In this document: positions 45,354 to 55,960 of the stretch, piece by piece
Layout of the letters: every line of letters begins with the position of its first letter
Numbering within the stretch: the first letter of the stretch is position 1
Source: Chitinophaga sancti
GTDB taxonomy: Bacteria > Bacteroidota > Bacteroidia > Chitinophagales > Chitinophagaceae
Reading direction: 5' to 3'
Assembly (NCBI RefSeq): GCF_034424315.1
Contig: NZ_CP139972.1
Location: forward strand, 6,518,501-6,582,500
Length of the DNA stretch: 64,000 nt
Translations under genes and position numbers: made by a program
Notes under the pieces: model-generated
Told to the model about the DNA's origin: nothing
Database searches by the model: none
The model's input: the letters and a program-made list of their open reading frames with translations, nothing else

Positions 45354-46691
45354 ATGTTTAAGAAAATATTGATTGCCAACCGTGGAGAGATTGCCCTGCG
45401 TATTATACGTACATGTAAGGAAATGGGCATCAAAACGGTGGCTGTTTATTCTACTGCTGACAAGGACAGCCTTCATGTGAAGTTCGCTGATGAGGCGGTA
45501 TGTATAGGCAAGCCGCAGAGCAGTGAATCATATCTGAATATTCCTCACCTAATGGCGGCAGCTGAGATCACGAATGCGGATGCGATCCATCCGGGTTATG
45601 GATTTTTGGCTGAAAACGCGCGTTTTGCGGAAATCTGTGGAGAACACGGCATTAAATTTATCGGTCCAACTCCGGAGATGATCCGTAAGATGGGGGATAA
45701 GATGACAGCTAAAGAAACGATGATTGCAGCAGGGGTTCCTGTTATTCCGGGTTCAGGTGGTTTATTACAAAGCCTGGAAGAAGCAAGAATACTCGCTAAG
45801 GAGATGGGCCTGCCTATCATCCTGAAAGCAACTGCTGGTGGTGGTGGTAAAGGTATGCGTGTGGTTTGGAAAGACGATGAGCTGGAGAATGCCTACAACA
45901 TGGCAAAAAATGAGGCCCGTGCGGCATTCAATAATGATGGGATCTACATGGAGAAATTCGTGGAAGAGCCAAGGCATATTGAGATCCAGGTAGCTGGTGA
46001 CCAGTATGGTAAAGTATGTCACCTGAGTGAACGTGACTGTTCTATCCAGCGTCGTCACCAGAAGCTGGTAGAAGAGTCTCCTTCTCCGTTCATGACGCCT
46101 GAACTGCGTGAGAAGATGGGTGAAGCAGCGATTAAAGCGGCATCAGCTATTAATTATGAGAGCGTGGGTACAATCGAATTCCTGGTGGATAAGCACAGGA
46201 ATTTCTACTTCATGGAGATGAATACACGTATCCAGGTGGAGCATGGTGTGACAGAAGAGGTAATCAATTTCGACCTTATTAAGGAGCAGATCAAGATTGC
46301 AGCTGGTATTCCTATTTCAGGAAAGAACTATATGCCTGAAATGCATGTAATAGAGTGTCGTATCAATGCGGAAGATCCGCATAATGATTTCCGTCCTTCT
46401 CCGGGTAAGATCACGACATTACATATTCCGGGTGGTCATGGTGTGAGAGTAGATTCTCATATTTATGCAGGATATGTGATTCCTCCTTATTACGATTCTA
46501 TGGTGGCTAAGCTGATTACTATTGCGCAGACGAGAGAAGAGGCGATTAACACCATGGAGAGGGCGCTGAGCGAGTTTGTGATTGAAGGGGTGAAGACGAC
46601 GATTCCGTTCCATCAGCAGTTGATGAGGAATGAGGATTTCAGGAAAGGTAATTTTACGACTAAGTTTACGGAAACGTTTAAACTGGTGTAG
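45354..46691 (+). CDS. accC: Biotin carboxylase subunit of acetyl-CoA carboxylase
   Basis: A 445-residue ATP-grasp enzyme. N-terminal [20 protein letters not shown], the nucleotide loop [30 protein letters not shown] and [15 protein letters not shown] with the catalytic Arg/Glu are all present. It carboxylates biotin on AccB with ATP and bicarbonate. Confidence 0.97.
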   Translation: MFKKILIANRGEIALRIIRTCKEMGIKTVAVYSTADKDSLHVKFADEAVCIGKPQSSESYLNIPHLMAAAEITNADAIHPGYGFLAENARFAEICGEHGIKFIGPTPEMIRKMGDKMTAKETMIAAGVPVIPGSGGLLQSLEEARILAKEMGLPIILKATAGGGGKGMRVVWKDDELENAYNMAKNEARAAFNNDGIYMEKFVEEPRHIEIQVAGDQYGKVCHLSERDCSIQRRHQKLVEESPSPFMTPELREKMGEAAIKAASAINYESVGTIEFLVDKHRNFYFMEMNTRIQVEHGVTEEVINFDLIKEQIKIAAGIPISGKNYMPEMHVIECRINAEDPHNDFRPSPGKITTLHIPGGHGVRVDSHIYAGYVIPPYYDSMVAKLITIAQTREEAINTMERALSEFVIEGVKTTIPFHQQLMRNEDFRKGNFTTKFTETFKLV

Positions 46692-46710
46692 GAGAATAGA
46701 TTTAGATTTT

Positions 46711-46750
46711 GAAACCCGGTGACCGAGCAGGCCACCGGGTTTCTTCTTTT
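46711..46750 (+). terminator. accC terminator
   Basis: GAAACCCGGTG (46711-46721) pairs with CACCGGGTTTC (46733-46743), followed by TTCTTTT. A second hairpin with GCTATACC/GGTATAGC follows at 46753-46786. Confidence 0.85.
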
Positions 46751-46798
46751 GTGCTATACCTGCCATCCCTGCCGGGCGGGTATAGCCTAAAAACACAA

Positions 46799-46822
46799 AG
46801 CCCCGGGTAAATACCCGGGGCT
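46799..46822 (-). terminator. glnN terminator hairpin
   Basis: AGCCCCGGGTA (46799-46809) pairs with TACCCGGGGCT (46812-46822). On the minus strand it is followed by TTGTGTTTTT. Confidence 0.75.
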
Positions 46823-46850
46823 AATCATACACCAAAACAATCTTACGGTT

Positions 46851-49049
46851 TTATCGCAAGAAAAGCAGCTCTCTGTACTTAGGCAGTGCCCATTGTTTGT
46901 CATCTACCAGGAACTCCAGTTTATCGGAGTGGTATCTGATCACATCAAAGTACGGCTTAATTTTTTCACAGTAATCTATAGCTTTCTGGCGGCTGTCAGC
47001 AACTTTGTTAGCTACTTTGCGCGCTTCAATCATAGCCTGTACATTCTCACTGATGACGTTAACATGTTCAGCTATTTTGTTAGCAATCTGGGTTTGCGCT
47101 TTAACAGCTGCATCGCCTAAACCTATTTCTTTCAGACCACGAATGTTCGTGATCAGGCTATTCATATAGGTGATTGCTGAAGGCAGAATCGTGTTAGTAG
47201 CCAGGTCGCCTATCACGCGGGCTTCGATCTGTACCTTCTTCACGTAGTCTTCGAGGAGGATTTCATGACGTGCATGCAGTTCCTTCTCTGTGTAGATACC
47301 TACTTCTGTGAACAGTTTAGTAGATTTCTCAGTTACGAAAGCATCCAGTGCCTGAGGAGTAGTCTTAACATTTGCAAGACCTCTTCTTTCAGCTTCTCTC
47401 TCCCACTCTTCGCTATAACCGTCGCCTTCGAATAAAACTTTCTCCGAATCTACAATATATTTTCTAAGAGTTTGCATAATCGCAATCTCTTTTTTCTCAC
47501 CTTTCTCCATCAGACTATCAACTTCAACTTTGAAGCCAGCCAGCGTCTTAGCCACGATTGTGTTCAGTACAGTCATCGCAGAAGCACAGTTAGCAGAAGA
47601 ACCTACTGCACGGAATTCGAACTTGTTACCAGTGAAGGCAAACGGAGAAGTACGGTTACGGTCAGTATTGTCCAGCATCAGCTCTGGAATGTGACGGTGC
47701 AGGTCGAGTTTCAGGATAGCTTCATCCTGCTCATCGAACTTGTTGCTTACGCGGGTTTTAACTTCCTGCAGTACATCGTACAGGTATTTACCTGAGAATA
47801 CGGAGATGATAGCAGGAGGTGCTTCATTTGCGCCCAGACGGAAGTCATTGCTTGGAGAAGCAATAGAAGCTCTCATCAGGTCAGCATAGTCATGTACCGC
47901 TTTGATCGTGTTAACGAAGAAAGTCAGGAACATCAGGTTAGTCTTAGGAGTCTTACCAGGAGCCAGCAGGTTAACGCCGGTATCGGTAGCCATAGACCAG
48001 TTATTGTGTTTACCTGAACCGTTGATACCAGCGAATGGTTTCTCGTGCAGCAGGCATTTCAGTTTGTGACGTTTAGCAACTTTGTTCATGACATCCATGA
48101 GCAGGGAGTTGTGGTCAACTGCGATGTTAACTTCTTCAAAGATAGGAGCACACTCGAACTGAGAAGGAGCAACCTCGTTGTGACGGGTTCTCAGAGGAAT
48201 ACCCAGTTTGTATGATTCCAGTTCGAAATCACGCATGAAAGCGTAAGCACGCTCAGGGATAGAACCAAAATAATGGTCTTCCAGCTGCTGACCTTTGGAA
48301 GGTGCGTGACCAACTACGGTACGACCAGTCATGATCAGGTCAGGACGAGCGTTTGCCAGGTTTTCGTCAACCAGGAAGTATTCCTGTTCCCAACCCAGGG
48401 TAGGCGTTACTTTGGTAACGTTTTTATCGAAATAGTTACATACGTCTACAGCAGCTTTGTCGATAGCAGACAGTGCTTTCAGCAAAGGAGCTTTGTAGTC
48501 CAGTGATTCACCAGTGTATGAAACAAATATAGTAGGAATGCAGAGTGTCTTACCAAATCCCTGTTCCAGGATGAATGGAGGAGAGGAAGGATCCCATGCA
48601 GTATAACCACGAGCTTCGAAAGTAGCACGCAGACCACCATTCGGGAAGGAAGATGCATCAGGCTCCTGTTGTACCAGCGCGTCGCCGTCAAATGTTTCCA
48701 GCGGGGTACCATCACTCTTCAGGGTGAAGAAAGAGTCATGCTTTTCAGCAGTAGTACCAGTTAATGGTTGGAACCAGTGGGTGTAGTGGGTAACTCCTTT
48801 TTTCATTGCCCAGGCTTTCAGACCAGAAGCGATCTGCTCAGCCATTTTACGTTCGATTTTGGTGCCAGCCTTGATTGAGTTCATCAGGCTCTTGTAAGCC
48901 TCATCACTCAGGCTTTCCCTCATTGCTTTTCCTGCGAATACATTGCTGCCGAACACTTCGGTGATCTTGTTACCGGTGAGTGCTTCGGAAGTGATTTTTA
49001 GATCAACGCCAGAAAGGTTTTCCAGCGCGGTGAAGCGTAACGATTGCAT
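46851..49049 (-). CDS. glnN: Type III glutamine synthetase
   Basis: A 732-residue protein starting at ATG 49049 (MQSLRFTALENLSGVDLKIT), matching the usual length near 725-730; an upstream Met (49070) is possible but adds seven unlikely residues. Conserved blocks include KKGVTHYTHWFQPLTG, DGDALVQQEPDASSFPNGG, FEARGYTAWDPSSPPF, the nucleotide and metal sites in ECAPIFEEVNIAVDHN, and GINGSGKHNNWSM. GS-III is the dominant ammonia-assimilating enzyme in many Bacteroidota. Monocistronic. Confidence 0.96.
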   Translation of the reverse strand: MQSLRFTALENLSGVDLKITSEALTGNKITEVFGSNVFAGKAMRESLSDEAYKSLMNSIKAGTKIERKMAEQIASGLKAWAMKKGVTHYTHWFQPLTGTTAEKHDSFFTLKSDGTPLETFDGDALVQQEPDASSFPNGGLRATFEARGYTAWDPSSPPFILEQGFGKTLCIPTIFVSYTGESLDYKAPLLKALSAIDKAAVDVCNYFDKNVTKVTPTLGWEQEYFLVDENLANARPDLIMTGRTVVGHAPSKGQQLEDHYFGSIPERAYAFMRDFELESYKLGIPLRTRHNEVAPSQFECAPIFEEVNIAVDHNSLLMDVMNKVAKRHKLKCLLHEKPFAGINGSGKHNNWSMATDTGVNLLAPGKTPKTNLMFLTFFVNTIKAVHDYADLMRASIASPSNDFRLGANEAPPAIISVFSGKYLYDVLQEVKTRVSNKFDEQDEAILKLDLHRHIPELMLDNTDRNRTSPFAFTGNKFEFRAVGSSANCASAMTVLNTIVAKTLAGFKVEVDSLMEKGEKKEIAIMQTLRKYIVDSEKVLFEGDGYSEEWEREAERRGLANVKTTPQALDAFVTEKSTKLFTEVGIYTEKELHARHEILLEDYVKKVQIEARVIGDLATNTILPSAITYMNSLITNIRGLKEIGLGDAAVKAQTQIANKIAEHVNVISENVQAMIEARKVANKVADSRQKAIDYCEKIKPYFDVIRYHSDKLEFLVDDKQWALPKYRELLFLR

Positions 49050-49266
49050 GCTGTAAATAATTTTACACAAAAGAACGCAGTTGAGCTTACATAAGCAAGA
49101 ATTAAATTGATTTTAACTAAAAAATTACATTTTTGTTTCATAAAGGTTAATTATTTTGATTTTTAGTCAAAAAAATAGGGGTGAGTAGGATTGAAACTGA
49201 TATATTAAAAATAATATAATGTATTAAAAGGGCTTTTTTACTTCAGTAGTGAGCCAAAAATGGGCC
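49050..49266. other. AT-rich glnN-purL divergent spacer
   Basis: Divergent control region of glnN and purL. No operator repeat or ORF was recognised. It contains long runs such as ATATAATGTATTAAAAGGGC. Confidence 0.4.
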
Positions 49267-49299
49267 TTTGGGGCGGAAATTACTTACGTAGTATCTTTG
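49267..49299 (+). promoter_or_regulatory. purL promoter (TTTG-N21-TATCTTTG)
   Basis: TATCTTTG at 49292-49299 and TTTG at 49267-49270 with 21 bases between. The implied leader is about 115 nt, in which no known riboswitch was recognised. Confidence 0.6.
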
Positions 49300-49419
49300 A
49301 TGCAGGTCATAATTTCCAGTTAAATTGGTGGCTACCAACAGGTGAATTCCTTGTCAATTGATGGAAAACCTGTAGGTTTGCGTCTTCGTATAATTATCGT
49401 AACCATTACATCCAGTTAC

Positions 49420-51675
49420 ATGCAAACTTCCGTAGAAACTCCAGATAAATTTTCCCAGACAACTGTTGAAACAGCCGAACAGCTGGGGCTTACAGCAGAC
49501 GAATTTGAGCGCATAAAAAACATCCTTGGCCGTACACCAAATTTCACCGAACTGAGTATGTATTCTGTAATGTGGAGCGAACATTGCAGTTATAAAAACT
49601 CTATTGTTTGGTTAAAAACCTTGCCCCGCGAAGGGGAACGCCTGCTGGTAAAAGCAGGTGAGGAAAATGCCGGCCTGGTGGATATTGGTGATGGTTATGC
49701 CTGTGTATTCAAAATTGAATCACATAACCACCCCTCCGCAATCGAACCATTCCAGGGTGCTGCTACCGGTGTAGGTGGTATTCACCGTGATATCTTCACC
49801 ATGGGGGCCCGCCCAATTGCTGCTTTAAACTCCCTGCGTTTCGGCAACCTGAATGATAAGAAAACACAGCATCTGGTTAAAGGTATTGTGCATGGTATCG
49901 GTCATTATGGCAACTGCTTCGGTGTGCCTACAGTGGCAGGTGAGACTTACTTCGAAGATTGCTATGGTACTAATCCACTCGTAAATGCGATGAGTGTGGG
50001 TGTGGTGAAGGTAGGCCAGACAGTATCTGCCATTTCTTATGGTGCTGGTAATCCTGTATTCATCGTAGGTTCTGCCACGGGTAAGGATGGTATAGGTGGT
50101 GCATCTTTCGCAAGTGCAAATATCACTGAAGATAGCGTGGAAGATCTGCCCTCCGTACAGGTAGGGGATCCATTCCAGGAAAAGAAACTGCTGGAAGCAT
50201 GCCTGGAGATCATCCCAACCGGTGCACTGGTAGGTATGCAGGATATGGGTGCAGCTGGTATCACCTGTTCTACCGCCGAAATGAGTGCAAAGGGAGAACA
50301 TGGTATGATTATCCACCTGGATAAGGTGCCTACCCGGCAGCAGAACATGAAAGCATGGGAAATGCTGCTGAGCGAAAGCCAGGAAAGAATGCTGATCGTA
50401 TTGCACAAAGGCCAGGAGGCCAAAGTGCTGGAGATATTTGAGAAATGGGACCTGCATTGCGTGCAGATTGGTGAAGTAACTACCGACAAGTCACTTAAGT
50501 TCTACATGAACGATGTACTGGAAGCAGATATCCCTGCTGAAAGCCTGGTGCTGGGTGGTGGTGCTCCTCAATATCACCGCGCTTATACAGAGCCTGTTTA
50601 TTTCGAAAAAATCAAAGCTTTCAATATCCAGAACATTCCGGATACCCTACATGCACAGTTTGCAGCAGAAAGGTTGGTAAAGCTGCCTAACATTGCCAGC
50701 AAACGCTGGATTTATACCCAGTATGACAGCATGGTAGGTGCCGCTAATGCCAGCACCAATGCACCAGGTGATGCTGCTATCGTAACCGTAAAGGGAACGA
50801 AGAAAGTACTGGCCTTAACAACTGATTGTAACAGCCGTTTTGTGTATGCTGACCCTCATATCGGTGGTCAGATCGCTGTAGCCGAAGCTGCCCGCAACAT
50901 CGTATGTAGCGGTGGTGAGCCTGTAGCTATCACAAACTGTCTGAACTTCGGTAACCCTTACGATCCAGAAGTATACTACCAGTTCGTACACGCTATTAAA
51001 GGAATGGGCGAAGCCTGCCGTAAATTCAATACCCCTGTTACAGGCGGTAATGTAAGCTTCTACAACCAGTCTCCAGATGGTGCTGTATACCCTACCCCTA
51101 CCATTGGTATGCTGGGGATCCTGGATAGCATCGAAGACCGCATGACCCTCAACTTCAAAGAAGCTGGTCACCTGGTTTACCTGCTGGGCCGTAGCCGTAA
51201 CGATATCAGCAGTTCCGAATACCTGCACAAGCTGATCGGCATCGAATTCAGCCCTGCACCTCACTTCAACCTGGAAGAAGAAGCACAGCTGCAAACAGCT
51301 ATCTCCAAACTGAATAAAGCGGGGCTGATTCAGTCCGCACATGATGTGAGCGAAGGTGGCCTGTTCATTACCCTGCTGGAAAGCGCTATGAGCGGCGGAT
51401 TAGGCTTTGATGTTCACACGAACGCTAACTTCCGTAAGGATGCCTTCCTCTTTGGCGAAAGCCAGAGCCGCGCAGTAGTATCCGTAAGACCTGAGGATAA
51501 AGAGAAATTCGAAGCATTGCTCCATGGATTGGTTGATGCAAGCGAATACTCAATCAGGTACGAAAAGATCGGTATCGTGAAAGGAGAACATATTGTTGTA
51601 GATGGTGATGACTGGGGTAAAGTGAGTCAGTGGAAACAACAGTATGACTCAGTTATCGAAAACCATTTAGCCTAA
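49420..51675 (+). CDS. purL: Phosphoribosylformylglycinamidine synthase, small-type PurL
   Basis: A 751-residue protein starting at ATG 49420 ([20 protein letters not shown]); an upstream in-frame Met at 49342 adds 26 residues unlike the family. Core motifs: [57 protein letters not shown] and [16 protein letters not shown]. This length means it lacks the glutaminase domain and needs separate PurQ and PurS. It makes FGAM in purine synthesis. Confidence 0.96.
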   Translation: MQTSVETPDKFSQTTVETAEQLGLTADEFERIKNILGRTPNFTELSMYSVMWSEHCSYKNSIVWLKTLPREGERLLVKAGEENAGLVDIGDGYACVFKIESHNHPSAIEPFQGAATGVGGIHRDIFTMGARPIAALNSLRFGNLNDKKTQHLVKGIVHGIGHYGNCFGVPTVAGETYFEDCYGTNPLVNAMSVGVVKVGQTVSAISYGAGNPVFIVGSATGKDGIGGASFASANITEDSVEDLPSVQVGDPFQEKKLLEACLEIIPTGALVGMQDMGAAGITCSTAEMSAKGEHGMIIHLDKVPTRQQNMKAWEMLLSESQERMLIVLHKGQEAKVLEIFEKWDLHCVQIGEVTTDKSLKFYMNDVLEADIPAESLVLGGGAPQYHRAYTEPVYFEKIKAFNIQNIPDTLHAQFAAERLVKLPNIASKRWIYTQYDSMVGAANASTNAPGDAAIVTVKGTKKVLALTTDCNSRFVYADPHIGGQIAVAEAARNIVCSGGEPVAITNCLNFGNPYDPEVYYQFVHAIKGMGEACRKFNTPVTGGNVSFYNQSPDGAVYPTPTIGMLGILDSIEDRMTLNFKEAGHLVYLLGRSRNDISSSEYLHKLIGIEFSPAPHFNLEEEAQLQTAISKLNKAGLIQSAHDVSEGGLFITLLESAMSGGLGFDVHTNANFRKDAFLFGESQSRAVVSVRPEDKEKFEALLHGLVDASEYSIRYEKIGIVKGEHIVVDGDDWGKVSQWKQQYDSVIENHLA

Positions 51676-51697
51676 GTATTAAGCTTTTAAAACATAT

Positions 51698-51746
51698 AAG
51701 GTGTAACATATATCCCACATGGGTGTTATGTTACACCTTTTCTCTT
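51698..51746 (+). terminator. purL terminator
   Basis: AAGGTGTAACATA (51698-51710) pairs with TATGTTACACCTT (51727-51739), followed by TTCTCTTTT. Confidence 0.9.
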
Positions 51747-51908
51747 TTAAAGCTGTTCATCATACACTTACAAAAAGTAGTTGAATTACTAAATCCTTAC
51801 TGGTAGCCTATTTGCCTTAAAAAGAGGTTTTATTGTACAATGCATTTACTTTAACAACTCATTAACAAAATAGCATCTTCGTGTGAATTTATATTACCAT
51901 ATGTGAAC

Positions 51909-52118
51909 TATTTTTGATTCAGAGAGAATGCAAAATACAAGTCCGGTTGTCAGGGGCTTTTTAGTATAAAAATATCCAGGAGTCTTATTGATTCCCATTC
52001 TATGAAAACCAATTATTACTTACCATGTCCTAATGAAAGCTAAGTGATTTACACCTAGTGAGAAAGAAAGATTTGTAGAGGAGCCCTTCGTGTTACAACG
52101 AAGGGCTCCCTTGTTTTT
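51909..52118 (+). ncRNA. Candidate small RNA of about 190-200 nt between purL and the oxoamine synthase
   Basis: A TATTTTTG -7 box (51909-51916) and a strong plus-strand terminator (52080-52118) enclose a region without an ORF. As purL already has its own terminator at 51739, the second terminator needs a separate transcript. No TTG sits at the -33 position and the sequence matches no RNA class I know, so the 5' end is uncertain. The size would suit a 6S RNA. Confidence 0.42.
52080..52118 (+). terminator. Orphan plus-strand terminator
   Basis: GGAGCCCTTCGT (52080-52091) pairs with ACGAAGGGCTCC (52098-52109), followed by CTTGTTTTT. No plus-strand gene ends here. Confidence 0.85.
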
Positions 52119-52126
52119 GGGCAAAC

Positions 52127-52161
52127 AAAAAGGCCGGCTCACATAATGAACCGGCCTTTTA
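52127..52161 (-). terminator. Terminator of the oxoamine synthase gene
   Basis: AAAAGGCCGG and CCGGCCTTTT form a stem; on the minus strand it is followed by TTTTTGTTTGC. Confidence 0.85.
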
Positions 52162-52176
52162 ATATTATCAGGTAAC

Positions 52177-53418
52177 TTATATCATTGGTATTTCAGCTAC
52201 ATTATACACCTTCTTATCCAGCTTTTCTTTCGTTTCGCTGAACGCCTTCAGTGTCAGCTCGATATCTTCATCATTATGAGCTGCAGTAGGGATCAGGCGG
52301 TAGATGATCTGGCCTTTAGGAATTACAGGGTATACTACGATAGAGCAGAATACATTGTAGTTCTCACGCAGGTCCAGGCACATAGCAGTTGCTTCCGGAA
52401 TATCACCCTGCAGGTAGATTGGCGTAACCGGTGAGTTCGTGCTACCGATGTTGAAGCCACGCTCTTTCAGGCCGGACTGTAATTTATTTACATTCGCCCA
52501 CAGCTTAGCCTTCATTTCAGGATGCTCGCGCATCAGTTCTACGCGTTTCAGGTGACCGATCACCAGTGGTAATGGAACTGATTTAGCAAAGATCTGGGAG
52601 CGCATGTTGTAACGCAGGAAATTGATGATCTGCTTTTCGCCGCTGATGAAAGCACCGATAGAAGCACCGGATTTAGCGAAAGTATTGAACAGCAGGTCAA
52701 TTTTGTCCTGAACACCCTGTTCTTCACCAGTACCGGCACCGGTTTTACCCATTGTACCGAAACCATGTGCATCATCTACCAAAAAGCGGAACTCATACTT
52801 GTCTTTCAGGGCAGCGATTTCCTTCAGTTTACCCTGGTCACCTGCCATACCGAATACACCTTCAGTGATCACGAGGATACCACCGGAGGTTCCTTTGATC
52901 AGGTCTTCAGCACGTTTCAGTTGTTTTTCCAGGTCTTCGATGTCATTGTGCTTGAACACATAACGGTGACCCTGGTGTAAACGCAGACCGTCGATGATAC
53001 TGGCGTGGCACTCTGCATCATATACGATCACGTCACGACGACCGCATATAGCATCTATGGCACTCATGATACCCTGGTAACCATAGTTAAGGAGCGATGT
53101 GTCTTCCTTGCCCATGAAATCGGATAATTCTTTTTCCAGCTTCTCGTGGTAGTTGGTGTTACCACTCATCATACGGGCCCCCATTGGCATGGCAAGACCG
53201 AAATCCGCTGCTGCTTTGGCATCTGTAGCACGCACCTCAGGATGGTTTGCCAGACCGAGGTAGTTGTTGAGGCTCCAAACGATTTTCTCATTGCCCCGGA
53301 ACTTCATACGGGGACCAATTTCGCCTTCCAGCTTAGGGAACGCGAAATAACCGTGGGCTCTGTCTGAGTGCTCCCCGATAGGGCCCATGTGTTTCAGCAG
53401 TTTCTCGAATATATCCAT
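52177..53418 (-). CDS. Alpha-oxoamine synthase family acyltransferase (Kbl/serine palmitoyltransferase-like)
   Basis: A 413-residue PLP enzyme. SLNNYLGLANHPEVRATDAK is the family N-terminal block; DAECHASIIDGLRLHQG holds the His that stacks on PLP; LVDDAHGFGTMGKTG and the Lys in NTFAKSGASIGAFISG complete the site. Family members join an amino acid to an acyl-CoA (glycine, serine, alanine or cysteate). In Bacteroidota this branch may make sphingolipid or sulfonolipid bases or be 2-amino-3-ketobutyrate ligase; the sequence alone does not decide. A TACCTTTG box lies 42 bases upstream on the minus strand. Confidence 0.85.
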   Translation of the reverse strand: MDIFEKLLKHMGPIGEHSDRAHGYFAFPKLEGEIGPRMKFRGNEKIVWSLNNYLGLANHPEVRATDAKAAADFGLAMPMGARMMSGNTNYHEKLEKELSDFMGKEDTSLLNYGYQGIMSAIDAICGRRDVIVYDAECHASIIDGLRLHQGHRYVFKHNDIEDLEKQLKRAEDLIKGTSGGILVITEGVFGMAGDQGKLKEIAALKDKYEFRFLVDDAHGFGTMGKTGAGTGEEQGVQDKIDLLFNTFAKSGASIGAFISGEKQIINFLRYNMRSQIFAKSVPLPLVIGHLKRVELMREHPEMKAKLWANVNKLQSGLKERGFNIGSTNSPVTPIYLQGDIPEATAMCLDLRENYNVFCSIVVYPVIPKGQIIYRLIPTAAHNDEDIELTLKAFSETKEKLDKKVYNVAEIPMI

Positions 53419-53459
53419 ATGTTAAATAATGATTAATAGTGCTTGTTTTATTTTTGCCA

Positions 53460-53467
53460 CAAAGGTA
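53460..53467 (-). promoter_or_regulatory. Oxoamine synthase promoter -7 box (TACCTTTG, minus strand)
   Basis: Minus-strand TACCTTTG 42 bases before ATG 53418, in the divergent region with the phosphatase gene. Confidence 0.6.
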
Positions 53468-53523
53468 TTAAAATATTAGTTTTTGTAAACTTGGGTTACA
53501 TTTCAAAATGTTAAAAAATAATA

Positions 53524-55203
53524 ATGTATAAAAGAATTCCTGGCCCGAAGATTTTAACGATAGCATTGGTTACGGTTAATAGTGTCTTTTTTAATCAGGT
53601 AAGTGGTCAAAAAGCCACTTCCCCTAAACCTGGCCAGACCACCATCTGGGATAAACCAGCCGCGCCGCTATCAGGCCGCCCCAAACTCGTGGTTGGCATT
53701 GTGGTAGACCAAATGCGCTGGGACTACCTGTATCGCTTTAACAACCGCTATAGTGATGGTGGCTTTAAACGGATGTTGCGGGAAGGATTCTCCTGCGAAA
53801 ATACATTAATTAATTATACTCCAACAGTTACGGCCGCTGGTCATACCTGCGTTTATACCGGATCTGTACCCGCAGTGCATGGTATTGTGGGCAATGAATG
53901 GTTTAGCCCGACCCTGAACAGAGAAGTGTATTGCGCAGAAGATAGCACTGTGACAACAGTAGGCAGTACTTCCAACGCAGGAAAAATGAGCCCTGAAAAT
54001 ATGCAGGTAACGACGATCGGCGATGAATTGCGCCTGGCATCTAATTTCAAAAGTAAAGTGGTAGGGGTAGCGATTAAGGACAGGGGATCTATTCTGCCCG
54101 CAGGTCATAGCGCTACCGCCGCTTACTGGTATGACGGCAGTACTGGTAACTGGATCACCAGTTCTTATTACATGAACCGCCTGCCTGACTGGGTAGAAAA
54201 CTATAACCGTGAGAAATGGCCGGCGCAATACCTGGCCCAGCCCTGGAATACCCTGTTCCCGATCGAAACCTATACACAGAGTGCTGCGGATAATAAAGCC
54301 TATGAAGGCGCAACACCAGTCTTCCCGCATGATTTGAGTGCAAATGCAAATAAAGGCATCTCCGGTACCCCCTATGGTAATACCATGACCCTGGCTTTTG
54401 CACAGAAAACAGTGAATGCTTACCGTTTAGGAAATAGTGGGGTAACGGATATGCTCACTGTGAGCCTTTCCTCTACTGACTATGTAGGGCATCAATTTGG
54501 GCCTAATTCCGTAGAAGCAGAAGATACTTACCTGCGACTGGACAAGGACCTTGCTGCCTTCTTTAAATTCCTGGATGCTACTGTTGGTAAAGGGCAGTAT
54601 CTCGTATTCCTGACTGCCGACCATGGAGTAGCACATGTACCAGGATTTTCAAGAGAAAATAAATTACCGGGTGGTAGCTGGAGCGTAGACCCGGATATTA
54701 AGCAGATCAATGCTTTGGTGAAGGAACGTTTTGGTGTGGAAAAAGCCGTAATTGGTGCCAGCAATTACCAGCTTTACCTGGATCATGAGGGCATTGAAAA
54801 AGCAGGTAAATCTGTAAAGGAAATTGCGGAACTGGCAGCAAAGGAACTGTTGAAAGATACGGCATTGGCAAATGCATTCCCGCTGTCAGACCTGATGACG
54901 ACTATATTACCTGCGGCACTGAGAAATATGCTGATCAACGGGTATAATGCAAAGAGAAGCGGGGATGTGCAGTACATTGTTCGTCCGGGTTATATCGAAG
55001 GTGGAAAAACAGGTACTACCCATGGTTTATGGTATCCTTATGATGCCCATATTCCTTTGGTATGGATGGGATGGGGAATTCATCCCGGCAAAAGCAATCA
55101 ACTTACTGGTATGACGGATATTGCGCCCACCATTGCAGCTATGTTGAGGATACAGATGCCAAGTGGAAATGTGGGCCTGGCGATAGACGCGATCACGCAT
55201 TAA
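53524..55203 (+). CDS. Alkaline phosphatase, PafA-like
   Basis: A 559-residue secreted protein of the alkaline phosphatase superfamily. The N-terminal 29 residues form a signal peptide. GIVVDQMRWDYLYRF carries the first metal Asp; PTVTAAGHTCVYTGS holds the Thr nucleophile (about residue 101-103); KDRGSILPAGH gives the Lys and Arg typical of PafA; FLTADHGVAHVPG binds the other metal. PafA enzymes are periplasmic phosphate-irrepressible phosphomonoesterases of Bacteroidota. Confidence 0.9.
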   Translation: MYKRIPGPKILTIALVTVNSVFFNQVSGQKATSPKPGQTTIWDKPAAPLSGRPKLVVGIVVDQMRWDYLYRFNNRYSDGGFKRMLREGFSCENTLINYTPTVTAAGHTCVYTGSVPAVHGIVGNEWFSPTLNREVYCAEDSTVTTVGSTSNAGKMSPENMQVTTIGDELRLASNFKSKVVGVAIKDRGSILPAGHSATAAYWYDGSTGNWITSSYYMNRLPDWVENYNREKWPAQYLAQPWNTLFPIETYTQSAADNKAYEGATPVFPHDLSANANKGISGTPYGNTMTLAFAQKTVNAYRLGNSGVTDMLTVSLSSTDYVGHQFGPNSVEAEDTYLRLDKDLAAFFKFLDATVGKGQYLVFLTADHGVAHVPGFSRENKLPGGSWSVDPDIKQINALVKERFGVEKAVIGASNYQLYLDHEGIEKAGKSVKEIAELAAKELLKDTALANAFPLSDLMTTILPAALRNMLINGYNAKRSGDVQYIVRPGYIEGGKTGTTHGLWYPYDAHIPLVWMGWGIHPGKSNQLTGMTDIAPTIAAMLRIQMPSGNVGLAIDAITH

Positions 55204-55298
55204 TGTTATCACGCAATTCAAAATGTTAAAACGCTTCAGGCTCCAAAACTGAAACGTTTTTCTTTTATATTTGAAACAGACACATACCAATTTTACTT

Positions 55299-55904
55299 AT
55301 GAAGACGTTAATTGTTAACCTTATTCTATGCCTGTTAACCCAGGTTGGTTGCTCACAGGTAATTTTAAAAATCGATAATGGATTTAATACCCACAGCGTA
55401 AAAGGAGAAGCCATTCAATTATGGGAAGGGAAAGCCTATTCCTACAGCGGTTTACTGGGTGTTGAATACGGGCATCTTTGCCGGAACATTATTACTTTTT
55501 CCTCCCAGCTTGGTTATATCAGGGAAGGGGGAAAAGAATCATTTATCAGCCCGGAATCTGACAGGCATGTGGAAGACTGGAGTTATGTGCATTTGAATAC
55601 GACTATACGGCTTCAATCCAGGGAGAAAACATCACTGTATATAGGTGTTGGGCCGTATGTAAATATCCGCGCTGGTGAAGAGACATTCAAGAGAGCGTAT
55701 CTATACGAGGGATATGACGTGGATAAGGTAAACTATGGCGTAAAAACGGAAATCGGGTTTAACCATCCATTGGGGGAGCGCCTGCAGGTTGGATTGAACT
55801 GCACATTATTGCTGCCTGTTTCGCCCATGATTCATACAGATTATGTACACGATCATCTGCGTTCCACAGGCCTGTATACAAGCGTAGGTTATAGATTGAA
55901 GTAA
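55299..55904 (+). CDS. Secreted beta-barrel-like protein of unknown function
   Basis: A 201-residue protein. A signal peptide MKTLIVNLILCLLTQVGCSQ precedes alternating polar/hydrophobic strands with aromatic ends (SYSGLLGVEYGH, TSLYIGVGPYVNIRAG) and a last strand GLYTSVGYRL, as in an eight-stranded outer-membrane barrel. The cysteine before the cut could make it a lipoprotein, but the lipobox is weak. It lies 56 nt before the hydratase gene. Confidence 0.6.
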   Translation: MKTLIVNLILCLLTQVGCSQVILKIDNGFNTHSVKGEAIQLWEGKAYSYSGLLGVEYGHLCRNIITFSSQLGYIREGGKESFISPESDRHVEDWSYVHLNTTIRLQSREKTSLYIGVGPYVNIRAGEETFKRAYLYEGYDVDKVNYGVKTEIGFNHPLGERLQVGLNCTLLLPVSPMIHTDYVHDHLRSTGLYTSVGYRLK

Positions 55905-55960
55905 ATTTGAAGAAAGTAGTATATTCATTCAGCGAAACCAGCTTCGCAAATTACAGCGAA

